DNA of 64,000 nt from Neptuniibacter caesariensis (GCF_000153345.1 NZ_CH724126.1:532493-596492), one strand, 5' to 3'. Counted from the first letter of the stretch, positions 24,567-34,253 are shown. A program made the numbers and translations. The notes: generated from the letters alone by a model not told the origin.

Positions 24567-25809
24567 GATGCTTTACCTCAGCCCTCGAGCTTTCGCTGAA
24601 AGGAAGGGATTGCCATTTTTTCCCCGCTATCAAAGCGATGAGCAACATAAAGTAAATTCCGTCACCATGATCCAGGAATGAGGAGTTAAAAAGGCAGGAT
24701 ATCGTTACTAATAAAAATAGCGCTGAGCAAAACTGCTTTTGCTCTGATTGATAGTCTGAACTTTTTAGTAGAATGCTAAGCACAAATGCGACAAATAAAG
24801 TCGCACCGATTAATCCTGTTTGGACCGCTATTTGGAGAAACTCATTGTGTGCATTAACGGTGGGACTCCAGAACGTTCCCACTTCTGAATGTTTTGCGGC
24901 ATAAGCTTCTGGGAAGCAACCAAGACCACAGCCGATAAACCAATTCTGCAGAAATGTCAGAAAGGACAGAATATAGTACTCAGCACGTATATCTATTTGT
25001 TGAATAGCGGTCATCGATATAGGTCCAGAGCTGCTAAGTGCGTTAAGGTTTCCCAATATTCGAATGTGTGATAAATCCGCTAGAGAATAAATCAATCCAC
25101 AAGCTATGATGAATAGAGCTAAGAGTATACAAAGTGTCTTCAGGTTCAGTTTCTGCCAGAAGAATAGAGCGCTGAGAGAGATGATTAGAATATATCCTGT
25201 TCTGCCATTTTCAATAAAGAACAAGTTATGAAGAGTGATTAGAAATAGGGTGGCAAACACCCATTTATACTTTTTGAAAATGACTGAAGCCTGAAGTGAC
25301 ATATAACCATAAAATGACATGGTGACACCATGGAAAATACGATTCCCTATGCTGTGATTATTTTCCCAGTAGTTCACGATGTCGTAGTGAATTAGATACG
25401 AGAACAACAATGAGAGAGTGAGTGCTGAGTAAAGTGTTGCAAGGGTAAAGTTACGATATTTTTCGTAACTAAAGTACAGCATGAACAAAGGGATAAATAG
25501 GAACTCTCTGTATTTCGAGAGAATTTTGGTACTGTACTTTCCTTCTGCATCGGACCAACTGATGCTCACCGCCATAAAAAGAAAAATCAGTGTGCCTATC
25601 AGTGCTGTTTTATTATCTCTTAGTAAAGTGGGAAACTGACGGATCTGCTTGGTAAATAGTAAGAAAATAACTGGAAGGCCCAGTAGGATATTGTGTGCCG
25701 CATTGCCCAGAAGGGGAATGCTAAAAGCCCCCGCCACGGTCATCCAGGCTCCAATGGTAAACAGTAAACCTGGCTGTTCTTTTTCAAGAGTTGGATTTAT
25801 TGTGGTCAT
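24559..25809 (-). CDS. O-antigen ligase-like (WaaL/Wzy_C) membrane protein
   Basis: The 416-residue protein is almost entirely hydrophobic, with about 11-12 helices. It contains the Wzy_C/WaaL loop SPTVNAHNEFLQIAVQTGLI in the second half, with the histidine that is conserved in ligases. It probably joins O-antigen or another lipid-linked glycan to the lipid A core at the periplasmic face. The DNA is visibly more AT-rich than the msbA or lysA genes. It overlaps the next gene and lies 7 bp after the GT4 gene. A polymerase (Wzy) function is the alternative, but no other O-antigen genes such as wzx or wzz are in the window. Confidence 0.8.
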   Translation of the reverse strand: MTTINPTLEKEQPGLLFTIGAWMTVAGAFSIPLLGNAAHNILLGLPVIFLLFTKQIRQFPTLLRDNKTALIGTLIFLFMAVSISWSDAEGKYSTKILSKYREFLFIPLFMLYFSYEKYRNFTLATLYSALTLSLLFSYLIHYDIVNYWENNHSIGNRIFHGVTMSFYGYMSLQASVIFKKYKWVFATLFLITLHNLFFIENGRTGYILIISLSALFFWQKLNLKTLCILLALFIIACGLIYSLADLSHIRILGNLNALSSSGPISMTAIQQIDIRAEYYILSFLTFLQNWFIGCGLGCFPEAYAAKHSEVGTFWSPTVNAHNEFLQIAVQTGLIGATLFVAFVLSILLKSSDYQSEQKQFCSALFLLVTISCLFNSSFLDHGDGIYFMLLIALIAGKKWQSLPFSESSRAEVKHHE

Positions 25810-25816
25810 GGTTGTC

Positions 25817-26896
25817 TTACTGTCCCTTTAGTATTTCGTAATACAGGCAGCTATGCTGATCTGCAAGTGTTTCCCAGGTTAGATTTAGCGGCGCGACCTG
25901 TTCCATTTTCAGGGTTTTTTGCACAGCATTCTGCCAGGCGTCTAATTTCTTGAGCGGTAAAACATAACCCGCTTCGTTCTCAATTAATTCAGCAATGCCA
26001 CAATGATCAGAGACAATTACGGGTTTGTCGGCTGCATTTGCTTCGGCAACGACCATCCCAAAAGGTTCTGAGGTTGCCGGATGGATCAGAACATCAATAC
26101 GGGGTAAAACTTCCTCGGCTGAAGACCAGCCGAGCAATTTGTATTGTTCCGTAGGCCAGTCTTTGAATAGGTGTAACACTTCTTCAGGCTGTGGACCTGC
26201 AACGAAAAAAGTTAATGCCTCATCAGCAAGGATTAGAGGCTTTAAAACTTGGCAGGCAAACTCCAGCCCTTTTCTCTGCCATTCTTTGCCAATGAAGCCA
26301 ATCGAAGCTCCGCTACTCAGCTTTGGGAGAGCGAAAAAGGCTTCACTGACCCCCGGGTAAGCGGGGGGCCTGATTTTTTCTTTAACCTGTGGGTAAAGGC
26401 GGATAAGGTTTTCAGCGACCATTTTTGAATTTGGCAGAACCGCAGATACATTCGGTGATAGGATTTCGCGCTTCTCGAGGAATTCCCAGGCTTTAATTCG
26501 GGGCGATAAGCAGTCAAAAAACCGTTTCTTTCGGTCCAGAATTGACGGGCCGTGAAATGTTGTAACCTGATGCTTTTCGCAGCGTTCATGGCTATGCACG
26601 ACCCAGCCGGAAGAATCGATGCTGTCTAGGTAATCACTAACTTTCTGTGAAAATTTCTGCATAGATCGCCATCGAGGTTTAGGCTTTATTGTGCCCAGTT
26701 CGATGACGTCTAAATCTGCTGAAAAAACATCATGAGCTTTTTCACAGATTATTTTTGTAGGTTGTTTGGCTTTAGCCAGAGCATGGGTAAGCTCCCACAC
26801 GTAGCGTTCCATACCGCCGGTGCGACCATATTGCCGAACTATGTGAATTGAGGCCGTTGTTTGAGCTGAATAATCAGGACTTGTGTTCGTTGTCAT
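25817..26896 (-). CDS. GT4-family glycosyltransferase, LPS core
   Basis: The 359-residue protein has the GT-B fold typical of GT4. The N-terminal domain begins IHIVRQYGRTGGMERYVWEL, a glycine loop that binds the donor phosphate region, and VTTFHG lies mid-domain. The C-terminal domain has GFIGKEWQRKGLE, HPATSEPFGMVVAEA with the E-x7-E signature, and AELIENEAGYVLPL. It resembles WaaG-type core transferases but the sugar specificity is open. The start overlaps the end of the neighbouring GT2-like gene by 23 bases. The protein probably acts on the cytoplasmic side of the inner membrane. Confidence 0.85.
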   Translation of the reverse strand: MTTNTSPDYSAQTTASIHIVRQYGRTGGMERYVWELTHALAKAKQPTKIICEKAHDVFSADLDVIELGTIKPKPRWRSMQKFSQKVSDYLDSIDSSGWVVHSHERCEKHQVTTFHGPSILDRKKRFFDCLSPRIKAWEFLEKREILSPNVSAVLPNSKMVAENLIRLYPQVKEKIRPPAYPGVSEAFFALPKLSSGASIGFIGKEWQRKGLEFACQVLKPLILADEALTFFVAGPQPEEVLHLFKDWPTEQYKLLGWSSAEEVLPRIDVLIHPATSEPFGMVVAEANAADKPVIVSDHCGIAELIENEAGYVLPLKKLDAWQNAVQKTLKMEQVAPLNLTWETLADQHSCLYYEILKGQ

Positions 26897-27758
26897 TTTT
26901 TTTCAAGTCTTTGTAATGTTTCTTACTGATTTCAATATCAAACATGTCTTCAATTTTAAGTTTAAGGCGTACCTTCTTATCCCTTTTAGTCAGTTTATAG
27001 TCGGGATTAGGTTCGAAATTCCACTCTGCATCGTTGTCGAGCCAATCTTGCATGATTGCTGGGTGGGAGCCTTCGAAAGGTCGTAGTACAGCCGGATCAA
27101 TATTTCCGTAGCCGGGAAAAGGTTCTGGTTTGTGATCCCAGTAGCGTGAAACCTGGTTGATTTTTTCCTGCATTTTTTCCACATTACGGACATGCCCATA
27201 GTGGTAAATATTGCCGCCTGCATGTACTGCTTTGGGGTAGCGGCCCTCTTTATTCTTATCCAGAACAACAAAGAATAGCCCGTCCGGAGCTATGCTACGA
27301 ACTGAGTTGCGAATAATCCGTGGAGCTCGACGATAGCCCGAAATACCTACCTGATCAGGACGGCCATAAAAATGGAAGAAATCAAAGTAGAATGCTTCAA
27401 CTTCTGGGTCATCAAGGTAACGTTCCATATTACCTCTAATAGTTTCAAGCTCGTTCTCGTGTAGAACTTCATCACCTTCAATATACAGAGCCCAATCGCC
27501 TGAACAGTTAAAATGAGCCACCATTTTCTGTTGGCCATATACATAGCCTCGGTCTTGCATTTTGTCGTTCCAGGTAGTGTGGATAACTCTGATTTTCGGG
27601 TCATCAATCTGCTGAATGAGCTCTTCAGTATTATCGTCACAGTTGCCAAGCGCGATAATAAATTCATCGCAAATAGGAAGCGCAGAGCGAATGCTTTCCA
27701 CAAATGGGTAACCTAGCGTTGCTCCATTTTTGATAAAAGTAAAACCACTAACTTTCAC
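26874..27758 (-). CDS. Family 2-like glycosyltransferase, LPS region
   Basis: The 294-residue protein is GT2-like: a FTFIKNGATLGYPFVESIRS start, a conserved CDEFIIALGNCDDNTEE segment, and WALYIEGDEVLHENEL in which EGDE occupies the DxD metal site. A tail rich in lysine and acidic residues (KLTKRDKKVRLKLKIEDMFD) follows, which may be membrane-surface directed. This kind of protein is seen in marine LPS and capsule clusters. It lies 15 bp downstream of the acyltransferase gene and overlaps the GT4 gene by 23 bases. Substrate is unknown. Confidence 0.75.
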   Translation of the reverse strand: MKVSGFTFIKNGATLGYPFVESIRSALPICDEFIIALGNCDDNTEELIQQIDDPKIRVIHTTWNDKMQDRGYVYGQQKMVAHFNCSGDWALYIEGDEVLHENELETIRGNMERYLDDPEVEAFYFDFFHFYGRPDQVGISGYRRAPRIIRNSVRSIAPDGLFFVVLDKNKEGRYPKAVHAGGNIYHYGHVRNVEKMQEKINQVSRYWDHKPEPFPGYGNIDPAVLRPFEGSHPAIMQDWLDNDAEWNFEPNPDYKLTKRDKKVRLKLKIEDMFDIEISKKHYKDLKKNDNEHKS

Positions 27759-27773
27759 GTCTAGCTCCTGTTG

Positions 27774-28691
27774 TCAGCAATTGTTTGCTTCGTAAAGTGC
27801 CTGGTTGCCATCAGGCTGCGTTTTGAATCGTTTATGGACCCACATATACTGGCTTGGGGCTTTTCTGACGCCCTCTTCAATTGCCAGGTTCATAAGCCGG
27901 GCATCTTCAGTTTCATCACCGCTTGGGAAACCATCAACTCGGGCTATTTCGATGATATAGCCACTATCATCTTCTGCTCTGCGTTGCTGTAGCGACAATA
28001 TGGGAGAGTCATTAAATCCAACCATTTTACTGGTTGCGGTAATAGTTGCAGCGGTTTGACCGAAAAAAGGAACGAAGACTGCTCCCTTTCTGCCAAAGTC
28101 CTGATCTGGGCCATACCACACTATTTCATTTTTCCTTAGTAAACGAACGATCTCTCGTAATTTCTTTCTTTCTACAGGGGTACTGAAGCGGGCTCTGCCT
28201 TGGCTGATTACTTTTTCCATCAGTGGGTTATTATGCTGACGGTACATACTAACCAGAGGTTTTCCATACAAAGAAAAAAGCATCCCTCCAAGATCAAGGT
28301 GTGAATAATGTGCGCCTAATAGAACCACCCCTTTTCCTTTCGCTAAGGCTTCTTCAAGTATTTCAAAACCGATGAACTGGGTGCGTTTGCCAAGAGATTT
28401 ATGGTTTCCCCAATAAGACCAGGCGGTTTCGATGATTCCTATGCCATTATTTTTGAATACATCTTTAACGAAATGTTCTCGTTGCTCATCTGATAGATCT
28501 GGGAAGCATAGGGCTGCATTAACTTCAGTTACCCGGCGACGCTTTGCGATAAGATAATAAAGGATAGTGCCAATCATGCGGCCCACGGCTAAGCCTGCCT
28601 TGAATGGCAATAGTGCTATCAGTCGCAATAAGCCGATGCCAAGCCAGGTTGGCCAGTACTTCGGTGAGAGAAATGAGTTTGTTTTATCCAC
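27774..28691 (-). CDS. LpxL/HtrB-type lipid A acyltransferase
   Basis: The 305-residue protein is of the lysophospholipid-acyltransferase superfamily, LpxL/LpxM branch. It has an N-terminal hydrophobic helix (LGIGLLRLIALLPFKAGLAV), the catalytic H-x4-D motif in GAHYSHLDLGG (near residue 130), MYRQHNNPL, and GPDQDFGRKGAVFVPFFG, which matches the conserved block of this family. It adds a secondary acyl chain to lipid A at the inner membrane. Acyl chain choice and LpxL versus LpxM cannot be decided from sequence alone. It is the first gene of the eight-gene minus-strand LPS run and diverges from msbA, with 137 bp between them. Confidence 0.88.
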   Translation of the reverse strand: MDKTNSFLSPKYWPTWLGIGLLRLIALLPFKAGLAVGRMIGTILYYLIAKRRRVTEVNAALCFPDLSDEQREHFVKDVFKNNGIGIIETAWSYWGNHKSLGKRTQFIGFEILEEALAKGKGVVLLGAHYSHLDLGGMLFSLYGKPLVSMYRQHNNPLMEKVISQGRARFSTPVERKKLREIVRLLRKNEIVWYGPDQDFGRKGAVFVPFFGQTAATITATSKMVGFNDSPILSLQQRRAEDDSGYIIEIARVDGFPSGDETEDARLMNLAIEEGVRKAPSQYMWVHKRFKTQPDGNQALYEANNC

Positions 28692-28828
28692 TAACAGAAT
28701 CTTCAGGATTGAATACGAACCGGGAATTATACCGTTGCTGGTTAGTCTCAGCTAGGTATTAGGTTGGGAGAGCGGGCATAGAAGGTTACAATAACCACTT
28801 TATTTGATTTCATAAGAAGATTTAGTCA

Positions 28829-30622
28829 ATGACTGAACCGACATTACCTGAAACGGGCATGAAGATATATCTTCGTCTCTTAACCTATGTAAGACCCTAC
28901 CTAATCGCTTTTTTTCTTGGGATTGCAGGGTTTATCCTTTATGCAAGTACCCAAACAGGTTTTGCCATGTTGATGGAATACCTCGTCGATGCCATAGGCG
29001 AGGAGAAGAAAGATGCTTATATCTATGGTCCACTTGCCTTGATGGGAATCGCTTTAGCGCGAGGGGTGGGAACCTTTACAGGTAATTATTTTACTTCTTA
29101 TGTGGCACGTAATGTTGTGCATCAATTGCGTTTGGTTATGTTTGATAAGTTACTCGTCCTTCCAATGCAGTATTTTCATGATAATTCTTCTGGCCACATT
29201 ATTTCGAAGATTTCTTATAACGTTGAACAGGTTACCGAAGCGGCAACTGATTCATTAAAAATTAGTATTCGTGAAGGAGCGACGGTCATTGGCCTCTTGG
29301 GCTATTTGATTTTCCTCAATTGGAAACTGACTTTGATATTTGCAGCGGTCTCACCGGTGATCGCTGTCGTTGTTATCGTTGCGTCAAAGCGTTTTCGGCG
29401 CTTAGGTCACCGAATACAAGATTCAATGGGTGATGTGACCCACGTAGCATCAGAAAACGTAGATGCTGTCCAAGTGGTACGTGTTTTTGGCGGCACAGAT
29501 AGCGAAAAATCCCGGTTTTCTGCAGCGAGTAAACAAAATTTGCGACAGAGTATGAAAATGGCGGTAACCGAAGCCTTGAGTACTCCTGTTGTTCAGTTAA
29601 TAGTTTCCGGAGCATTGGCATTACTAATTTTCTTTGCCTTACATCCTGTTATGAATACAGGAATGAGTGCCGGGGAGTTCATCGCTTTTATTACTGCAGC
29701 GGGGCTGATTGCAAAACCATTACGCTCATTAACTGAGGTGAATGGGGCAATCCAGAGAGGCATAGCGGCGGCACAAAGTATTTTTGAATTGGTCGATCAG
29801 ACGTCTGAACCTGAAGCCGGAGATTTTAAAAATCAGGAGTGTAAGGGCCGAATAGAAATGAAAGACCTGCATTTCTCTTATATTCAGGATAAGCCGGTTT
29901 TGAAAGGCCTGGATCTTGTTGTAGAGCCCGGCCAGACAGTGGCGCTGGTCGGACGGTCAGGAAGTGGTAAGTCGACCATGGCAAACCTTTTGCCCAGGTT
30001 CTATGAACCGAGTTCCGGAGCCATTTTGCTTGATGGGAAGCCGTTATCAGCGTACGAATTAAAGAATCTGAGGGACAAAATTGCGCTTGTTACGCAGAAT
30101 GTGGTGCTTTTTGCCGGATCGATTCGTGACAATATCGCGTACGGAGCTACCAGTGGAGCCAGTGATGAAGAGGTCATCGCGGCGGCTGAAGCAGCCCATG
30201 TGATGGAGTTTGTATCCAGGCTTCCGCAAGGTTTAGATACTGAAATTGGCGAGAAAGGCACCAAGCTTTCAGGTGGTCAGAGGCAGCGTATTGCTATTGC
30301 CAGGGCAATCCTGAAAAATGCGCCAGTCCTGATTTTAGATGAAGCAACATCTGCATTGGACACCGAATCAGAAAGGCATATTCAGGCGGCGCTTGAAAAT
30401 GTCATGCAGGGCCGAACGACTCTGGTTATTGCGCATAGGCTGTCCACTATTGAGAATGCCGATCAAATAGTTGTGATGGATCAGGGTAAGATTGTCGAAC
30501 AGGGTAGCCATACACAGTTGTTGGCACTCAATGGAGCTTATTCGGCCCTGCATAATATGCAACTAAGTGAAGAGAAAGAGCAGCCAAACAGCGCTGTAGA
30601 GAGACAGGAGATTTCAGAATGA
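28829..30622 (+). CDS. msbA: Lipid A export ATP-binding/permease protein MsbA
   Basis: MsbA flips core-lipid A across the inner membrane before ligation of O-antigen. The 597 residues have six transmembrane helices in the first 320 residues and an ABC ATPase in the rest. Walker A GRSGSGKST lies near 376-384, signature LSGGQRQRIAIARAI near 480, Walker B VLILDEATSALD near 500, and an H-loop IAHRLSTI follows. The N-terminal YLRLLTYVRPYLIAFFLGI fits the family. It overlaps hldE by 4 bases (ATGA), so the two are cotranscribed, as in Pseudomonas. It lies next to the LPS genes that its product depends on. Confidence 0.96.
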   Translation: MTEPTLPETGMKIYLRLLTYVRPYLIAFFLGIAGFILYASTQTGFAMLMEYLVDAIGEEKKDAYIYGPLALMGIALARGVGTFTGNYFTSYVARNVVHQLRLVMFDKLLVLPMQYFHDNSSGHIISKISYNVEQVTEAATDSLKISIREGATVIGLLGYLIFLNWKLTLIFAAVSPVIAVVVIVASKRFRRLGHRIQDSMGDVTHVASENVDAVQVVRVFGGTDSEKSRFSAASKQNLRQSMKMAVTEALSTPVVQLIVSGALALLIFFALHPVMNTGMSAGEFIAFITAAGLIAKPLRSLTEVNGAIQRGIAAAQSIFELVDQTSEPEAGDFKNQECKGRIEMKDLHFSYIQDKPVLKGLDLVVEPGQTVALVGRSGSGKSTMANLLPRFYEPSSGAILLDGKPLSAYELKNLRDKIALVTQNVVLFAGSIRDNIAYGATSGASDEEVIAAAEAAHVMEFVSRLPQGLDTEIGEKGTKLSGGQRQRIAIARAILKNAPVLILDEATSALDTESERHIQAALENVMQGRTTLVIAHRLSTIENADQIVVMDQGKIVEQGSHTQLLALNGAYSALHNMQLSEEKEQPNSAVERQEISE

Positions 30623-32049
30623 AAATTCATATGCCGCGATTTGATCAGGCACAGGTCTTAGTTGTTGGGGACCTGATGCTGGATCGCTATTGGCATGGTC
30701 CGACGTCGCGAATCTCTCCTGAAGCGCCTGTTCCTGTGGTAAAAGTCGAGCAGCATGAAGATCGCCCGGGAGGTGCAGCAAACGTTGCGCTGAATATTAC
30801 TGCGTTAGGTTCCGGGGTATCTTTAGTCGGGCTTGTGGGTGATGATGAGGCGGGGCAGGCTTTAGAAAAGCAGTTGTCTTCTGCCCGTGTTAATTGCGAA
30901 TTTTCATTGACGAAAGCTGAGCCGACGATCACCAAACTGAGGGTTATCAGTCGTCATCAGCAGCTTATTCGATTGGATTTTGAAGAGCCGTTTTCGAACG
31001 ATTACGGTGATCAGATCGCGGCTTCAGTTACGCCTTTACTGGACAATGTTGGTGTGTTGGTGCTCTCCGATTATGGCAAAGGGACATTATCTGACTGCCA
31101 GGCTTTAATTGAACAAGCTAAAGAACATAAGGTACCTGTGCTTGTCGATCCTAAAGGAACTGATTTCTCTCGTTATCAAGGCGCTACGTTACTCACACCT
31201 AATCTGTCTGAATTCGAAGCGGTGGTAGGCCCTTGTGGATCGGAAGAGGAGTTGATTAGTAAGGGGAAGGCCCTGTTAGAAGAGCTTCAACTAGAGGCGT
31301 TGCTTGTTACCCGTAGCGAGCAGGGAATGACCCTTATTCAGGCGACCCAGAACGAATTGCATTTCCCAGCCCGAGCCCGAGAAGTCTTTGATGTCACAGG
31401 TGCAGGTGACACTGTGATCTCAACCCTTGCATCTGCATTGGCTGCGGGTGAAAGCCTGCCGAATGCCGTCGCACTGTCCAATATCGCTGCCAGTATTGTC
31501 GTGGGTAAACTCGGGACTGCGGCAATCAGTGCGCCGGAATTACGTCGAGAGGTCAATAAAGAGCAAGGCGCTGAACAGGGGGTGGTTACTGAAGAACAGC
31601 TGCTCATCGCCTTGGCAGATGCCCGTGCGGCGGGTGAAAGCATTGTGTTTACCAATGGTTGTTTCGATATCTTACATGCGGGTCATGTGGGTTATCTTCA
31701 GCAGGCTAAAGCACAAGGTGACCGCTTGGTCCTGGCAATTAACAGTGATGAATCGGTGAGTCGCTTGAAAGGGCCTGGACGACCGATAAATCCAGTAGAG
31801 CGTCGTATGGCTGTTTTATCGGGTCTGGAAGCTGTGGATTGGGTGCTCTATTTTAAAGAAGATACGCCTGAGCGACTGCTTGAACAGGTTCGCCCCGATG
31901 TTTTGGTTAAAGGGGGGGACTATGGGATCGAAGGTGTTGTTGGCGGTGAATTTGTTCGCAGCTATGGCGGAGAAGTGAGAGTGCTTTCCTTCCTGGATAA
32001 TTGCTCAACTACAGCCATAGTGGAAAAGATTCAGGGTGATTCCGAGTGA
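30619..32049 (+). CDS. hldE: Bifunctional heptose 7-phosphate kinase/heptose 1-phosphate adenylyltransferase
   Basis: HldE makes ADP-heptose for the LPS inner core. The N-terminal ribokinase-type domain (1 to about 320) has GDLMLDRYWHG, RPGGAANVALN and the phosphotransfer motif DVTGAGDTVISTLASAL. The C-terminal cytidylyltransferase-like domain (from about 345) has FTNGCFDILHAGHVGYLQQA, the nucleotide-binding HxGH signature, and LKGPGRPINP. 476 residues is the usual length of the fused enzyme. Its start overlaps msbA. gmhA, which makes the heptose precursor, is 5 kb away in the window; gmhB was not seen. Confidence 0.97.
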   Translation: MKIHMPRFDQAQVLVVGDLMLDRYWHGPTSRISPEAPVPVVKVEQHEDRPGGAANVALNITALGSGVSLVGLVGDDEAGQALEKQLSSARVNCEFSLTKAEPTITKLRVISRHQQLIRLDFEEPFSNDYGDQIAASVTPLLDNVGVLVLSDYGKGTLSDCQALIEQAKEHKVPVLVDPKGTDFSRYQGATLLTPNLSEFEAVVGPCGSEEELISKGKALLEELQLEALLVTRSEQGMTLIQATQNELHFPARAREVFDVTGAGDTVISTLASALAAGESLPNAVALSNIAASIVVGKLGTAAISAPELRREVNKEQGAEQGVVTEEQLLIALADARAAGESIVFTNGCFDILHAGHVGYLQQAKAQGDRLVLAINSDESVSRLKGPGRPINPVERRMAVLSGLEAVDWVLYFKEDTPERLLEQVRPDVLVKGGDYGIEGVVGGEFVRSYGGEVRVLSFLDNCSTTAIVEKIQGDSE

Positions 32050-32106
32050 CGCCGGACTCACATTGTATGCTGATTGTTCCAATCTTGACGCGGGCAGTTG
32101 CCTGTT

Positions 32107-33447
32107 ATGAACGACAACCAACGAATACTCACTGATAGTATCGTCCCTCTGTTTTATCGCTTTAGCATCCCGGCGGTACTCGGGATGCTGGCGGTAGCCT
32201 CCGCCAGTGTTATTGATGGTGTTTTTTTAGGTAATTATGTCGGTGCGCATGCGTTGGCGGCAGTTAATCTGAGCATGCCCCTTAATGCACTGTTTTTTGG
32301 GCTGACACTGATGTTTTCAGTGGGCGGTATGGTGACAGCGGGTAAAGCACTGGGTGCAGGGGATCACGCTTCTGCAGATGCTATTTTTAGCAAAACCATG
32401 ACAGCCATCGCCGGGATCAGTTTGTCCCTGACAATACTGTTCTTAGTGTTCCTGCCCTCACTGATCGGTTTGTTGGGCGCGAATGATGAGCTGTACCCAC
32501 TTACTGAAACTTATATTAGTATTTTTCTATATTTTCAGCCTCTCTTTATGACCGGATTTTCGCTGTCATATTTTGTTAGAGTGGGTGGCAAACCGAACCT
32601 CGCCGGGATATCTCTGCTGATCAGTGCCATTGCCAATATTGTTTTGGATTGGTTGTTCATTGTGCAGTTAGGCTGGGGAATTGAAGGGGCTGCCTGGGCG
32701 ACAGGTATCTCTTATGCGTTAATGTTTTTTACCTTAATTCCTGCTTTTATCAAGCATTCCCCGCTCTTTAAATATCAACTTTTCCAGAAGCGTTGGTCTG
32801 ATTTAAAAGGCTGCGCGTTAAATGGTGTTTCTGAATTTAGTAATGAACTATCCGTTGGCTTTACGACATTACTGTTCAACTGGGTAATGATTAGCCGCCT
32901 GGGAAGTGAGGGTGTCGCTGCGTTTGCGGTTATTAACTATATAGTGTTCTTTGGCTTGATGGTGGCTTATGCGTTAGGGGATGCATTGCAGCCTATTATT
33001 AGCACTCACCTTGGCGCAAAGCTGAGCCGACGAATAGAGCAGATATTGCTTATAACTACTTTGCATTTAATTGTTCTGGCTGTAGCTATTATTTGGATGA
33101 TGTTATTTGAGCCAGAGTGGATTATTGGCTTGTTCCTTGATCAGGGAGATGGGAAAACAATCGAAGTTACCCGCCTGTTTATATCGTTATTTTGGCCGGC
33201 ATTTCTGTTTAATGGCCTGAATATTGTCTGCTCAGCTTACTTTACAGCTATGCATAAGCCCTTTCATTCAGCAGCGGTGGCGATAAGTCGAAGTTTGGTG
33301 CTTCCCGTTATCCTCCTCCTGACATTGCCCATCTTCCTGGGTGATACCGGTGTATTTATTGCTATCCCCGTGACTGAACTACTGACATTCATTCTGGCAT
33401 GCATACTTTTCAGGGAACAAAAGCCAGCCGCGGTGATAATCGCTTAG
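32107..33447 (+). CDS. MATE-family multidrug/cation antiporter
   Basis: This integral membrane protein of about 446 residues has 12 predicted helices in two similar halves. The N-terminal run FSIPAVLGMLAVASASVIDG followed by FLGNYVGAHALAAVNLSMP is the typical MATE first-helix and loop region. It may export toxic cations or dyes with sodium or protons; a role in LPS export is possible by position only. The frame allows a TTG three codons earlier, but the ATG at 32107 is preferred; neither has a clear Shine-Dalgarno. It follows hldE by 57 bp in the same direction, so it may be in the same transcript. Confidence 0.85.
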   Translation: MNDNQRILTDSIVPLFYRFSIPAVLGMLAVASASVIDGVFLGNYVGAHALAAVNLSMPLNALFFGLTLMFSVGGMVTAGKALGAGDHASADAIFSKTMTAIAGISLSLTILFLVFLPSLIGLLGANDELYPLTETYISIFLYFQPLFMTGFSLSYFVRVGGKPNLAGISLLISAIANIVLDWLFIVQLGWGIEGAAWATGISYALMFFTLIPAFIKHSPLFKYQLFQKRWSDLKGCALNGVSEFSNELSVGFTTLLFNWVMISRLGSEGVAAFAVINYIVFFGLMVAYALGDALQPIISTHLGAKLSRRIEQILLITTLHLIVLAVAIIWMMLFEPEWIIGLFLDQGDGKTIEVTRLFISLFWPAFLFNGLNIVCSAYFTAMHKPFHSAAVAISRSLVLPVILLLTLPIFLGDTGVFIAIPVTELLTFILACILFREQKPAAVIIA

Positions 33448-33455
33448 TTAACTTG

Positions 33456-34253
33456 TTAGCAGTTCTTTAATGCCCTGTTAGCGGCGCTGATATTCCCTTG
33501 CAAGTGGGATGGGTTAATTGTGCCGATGATCGCAGAGGTCACGCCAGGGTGGCTAAATATGAAATTGAAGCTCTGTTGTACCGGATCACTCTGATCTTGT
33601 TGGCAAATATGCCCTGAAGCCAGCGCTTTTTTTAATAGAATGCACTTGTTGTGCTCGGCTGCATAATCTATGACAGCTTCCTCCTCAGTGTGGCTGAGGT
33701 TATAAGTCACCATGGCACAGTCAGATTGTTGTAAGGCTAATAAACCGCCGGATACCGTTTTGGTCGACATGCCACTGGCGCGGATTTTACCTTCAGCCTT
33801 TAGGTCGGTCAGCAGTTCCAGAATGCCATACTTTTTGATTATTGCTTCATCATTACCATCGGAGTGCACCAGCAACATATCGATATAGTCTGTTTCGAGA
33901 CGCTTTAGGCTGCGTTCAACGCTGTATCGAACATGTTCAGGGGTAAAGTTATAACTGGAATCGCCAGTCTTGTTGTTGAACTCTTCCCCTACTTTAGAGC
34001 AGATCACCCAATCATGGCGCTGTCCCTGTAGCAATGGGCCAAGGCGTTGCTCGCTTATTCCATAGGCAGGGGCTGTATCAATCAGATTAATCCCCAGGTC
34101 TTTAGCCAGCGAGATAAGATTGGTTGCGGCGTTATCATCAGGGATAGTGAAGCCTTGTGGATATTTAACCCCTTTATCCCGTCCCAGTTTAACCGTGCCA
34201 AGCCCAAGTGCCGATATTTCCAATCCAGTGTCTGCGACTTTACGTTTAATCAA
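33456..34253 (-). CDS. Aldo/keto reductase family protein
   Basis: This NAD(P)H-dependent oxidoreductase has the TIM-barrel aldo/keto reductase pattern: LGLGTVKLGRDKG near the N-terminus, GINLIDTAPAYGISEQRLG with the catalytic Asp and Tyr, and ICSKVGEE with Lys. DYIDMLLVHSDG carries the His. The C-terminal HPGVTSAIIGTINPSHLQ binds cofactor. The longest frame starts at 34328, but a TTG at 34253 has GGGAG seven bases upstream and begins the family homology directly, giving 265 residues; it overlaps the oxidoreductase stop by 8 bases. It forms a pair with the FAD oxidoreductase, as I recall for PA4991/PA4992 of Pseudomonas aeruginosa near waaA. Substrate unknown. Confidence 0.84.
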   Translation of the reverse strand: MIKRKVADTGLEISALGLGTVKLGRDKGVKYPQGFTIPDDNAATNLISLAKDLGINLIDTAPAYGISEQRLGPLLQGQRHDWVICSKVGEEFNNKTGDSSYNFTPEHVRYSVERSLKRLETDYIDMLLVHSDGNDEAIIKKYGILELLTDLKAEGKIRASGMSTKTVSGGLLALQQSDCAMVTYNLSHTEEEAVIDYAAEHNKCILLKKALASGHICQQDQSDPVQQSFNFIFSHPGVTSAIIGTINPSHLQGNISAANRALKNC

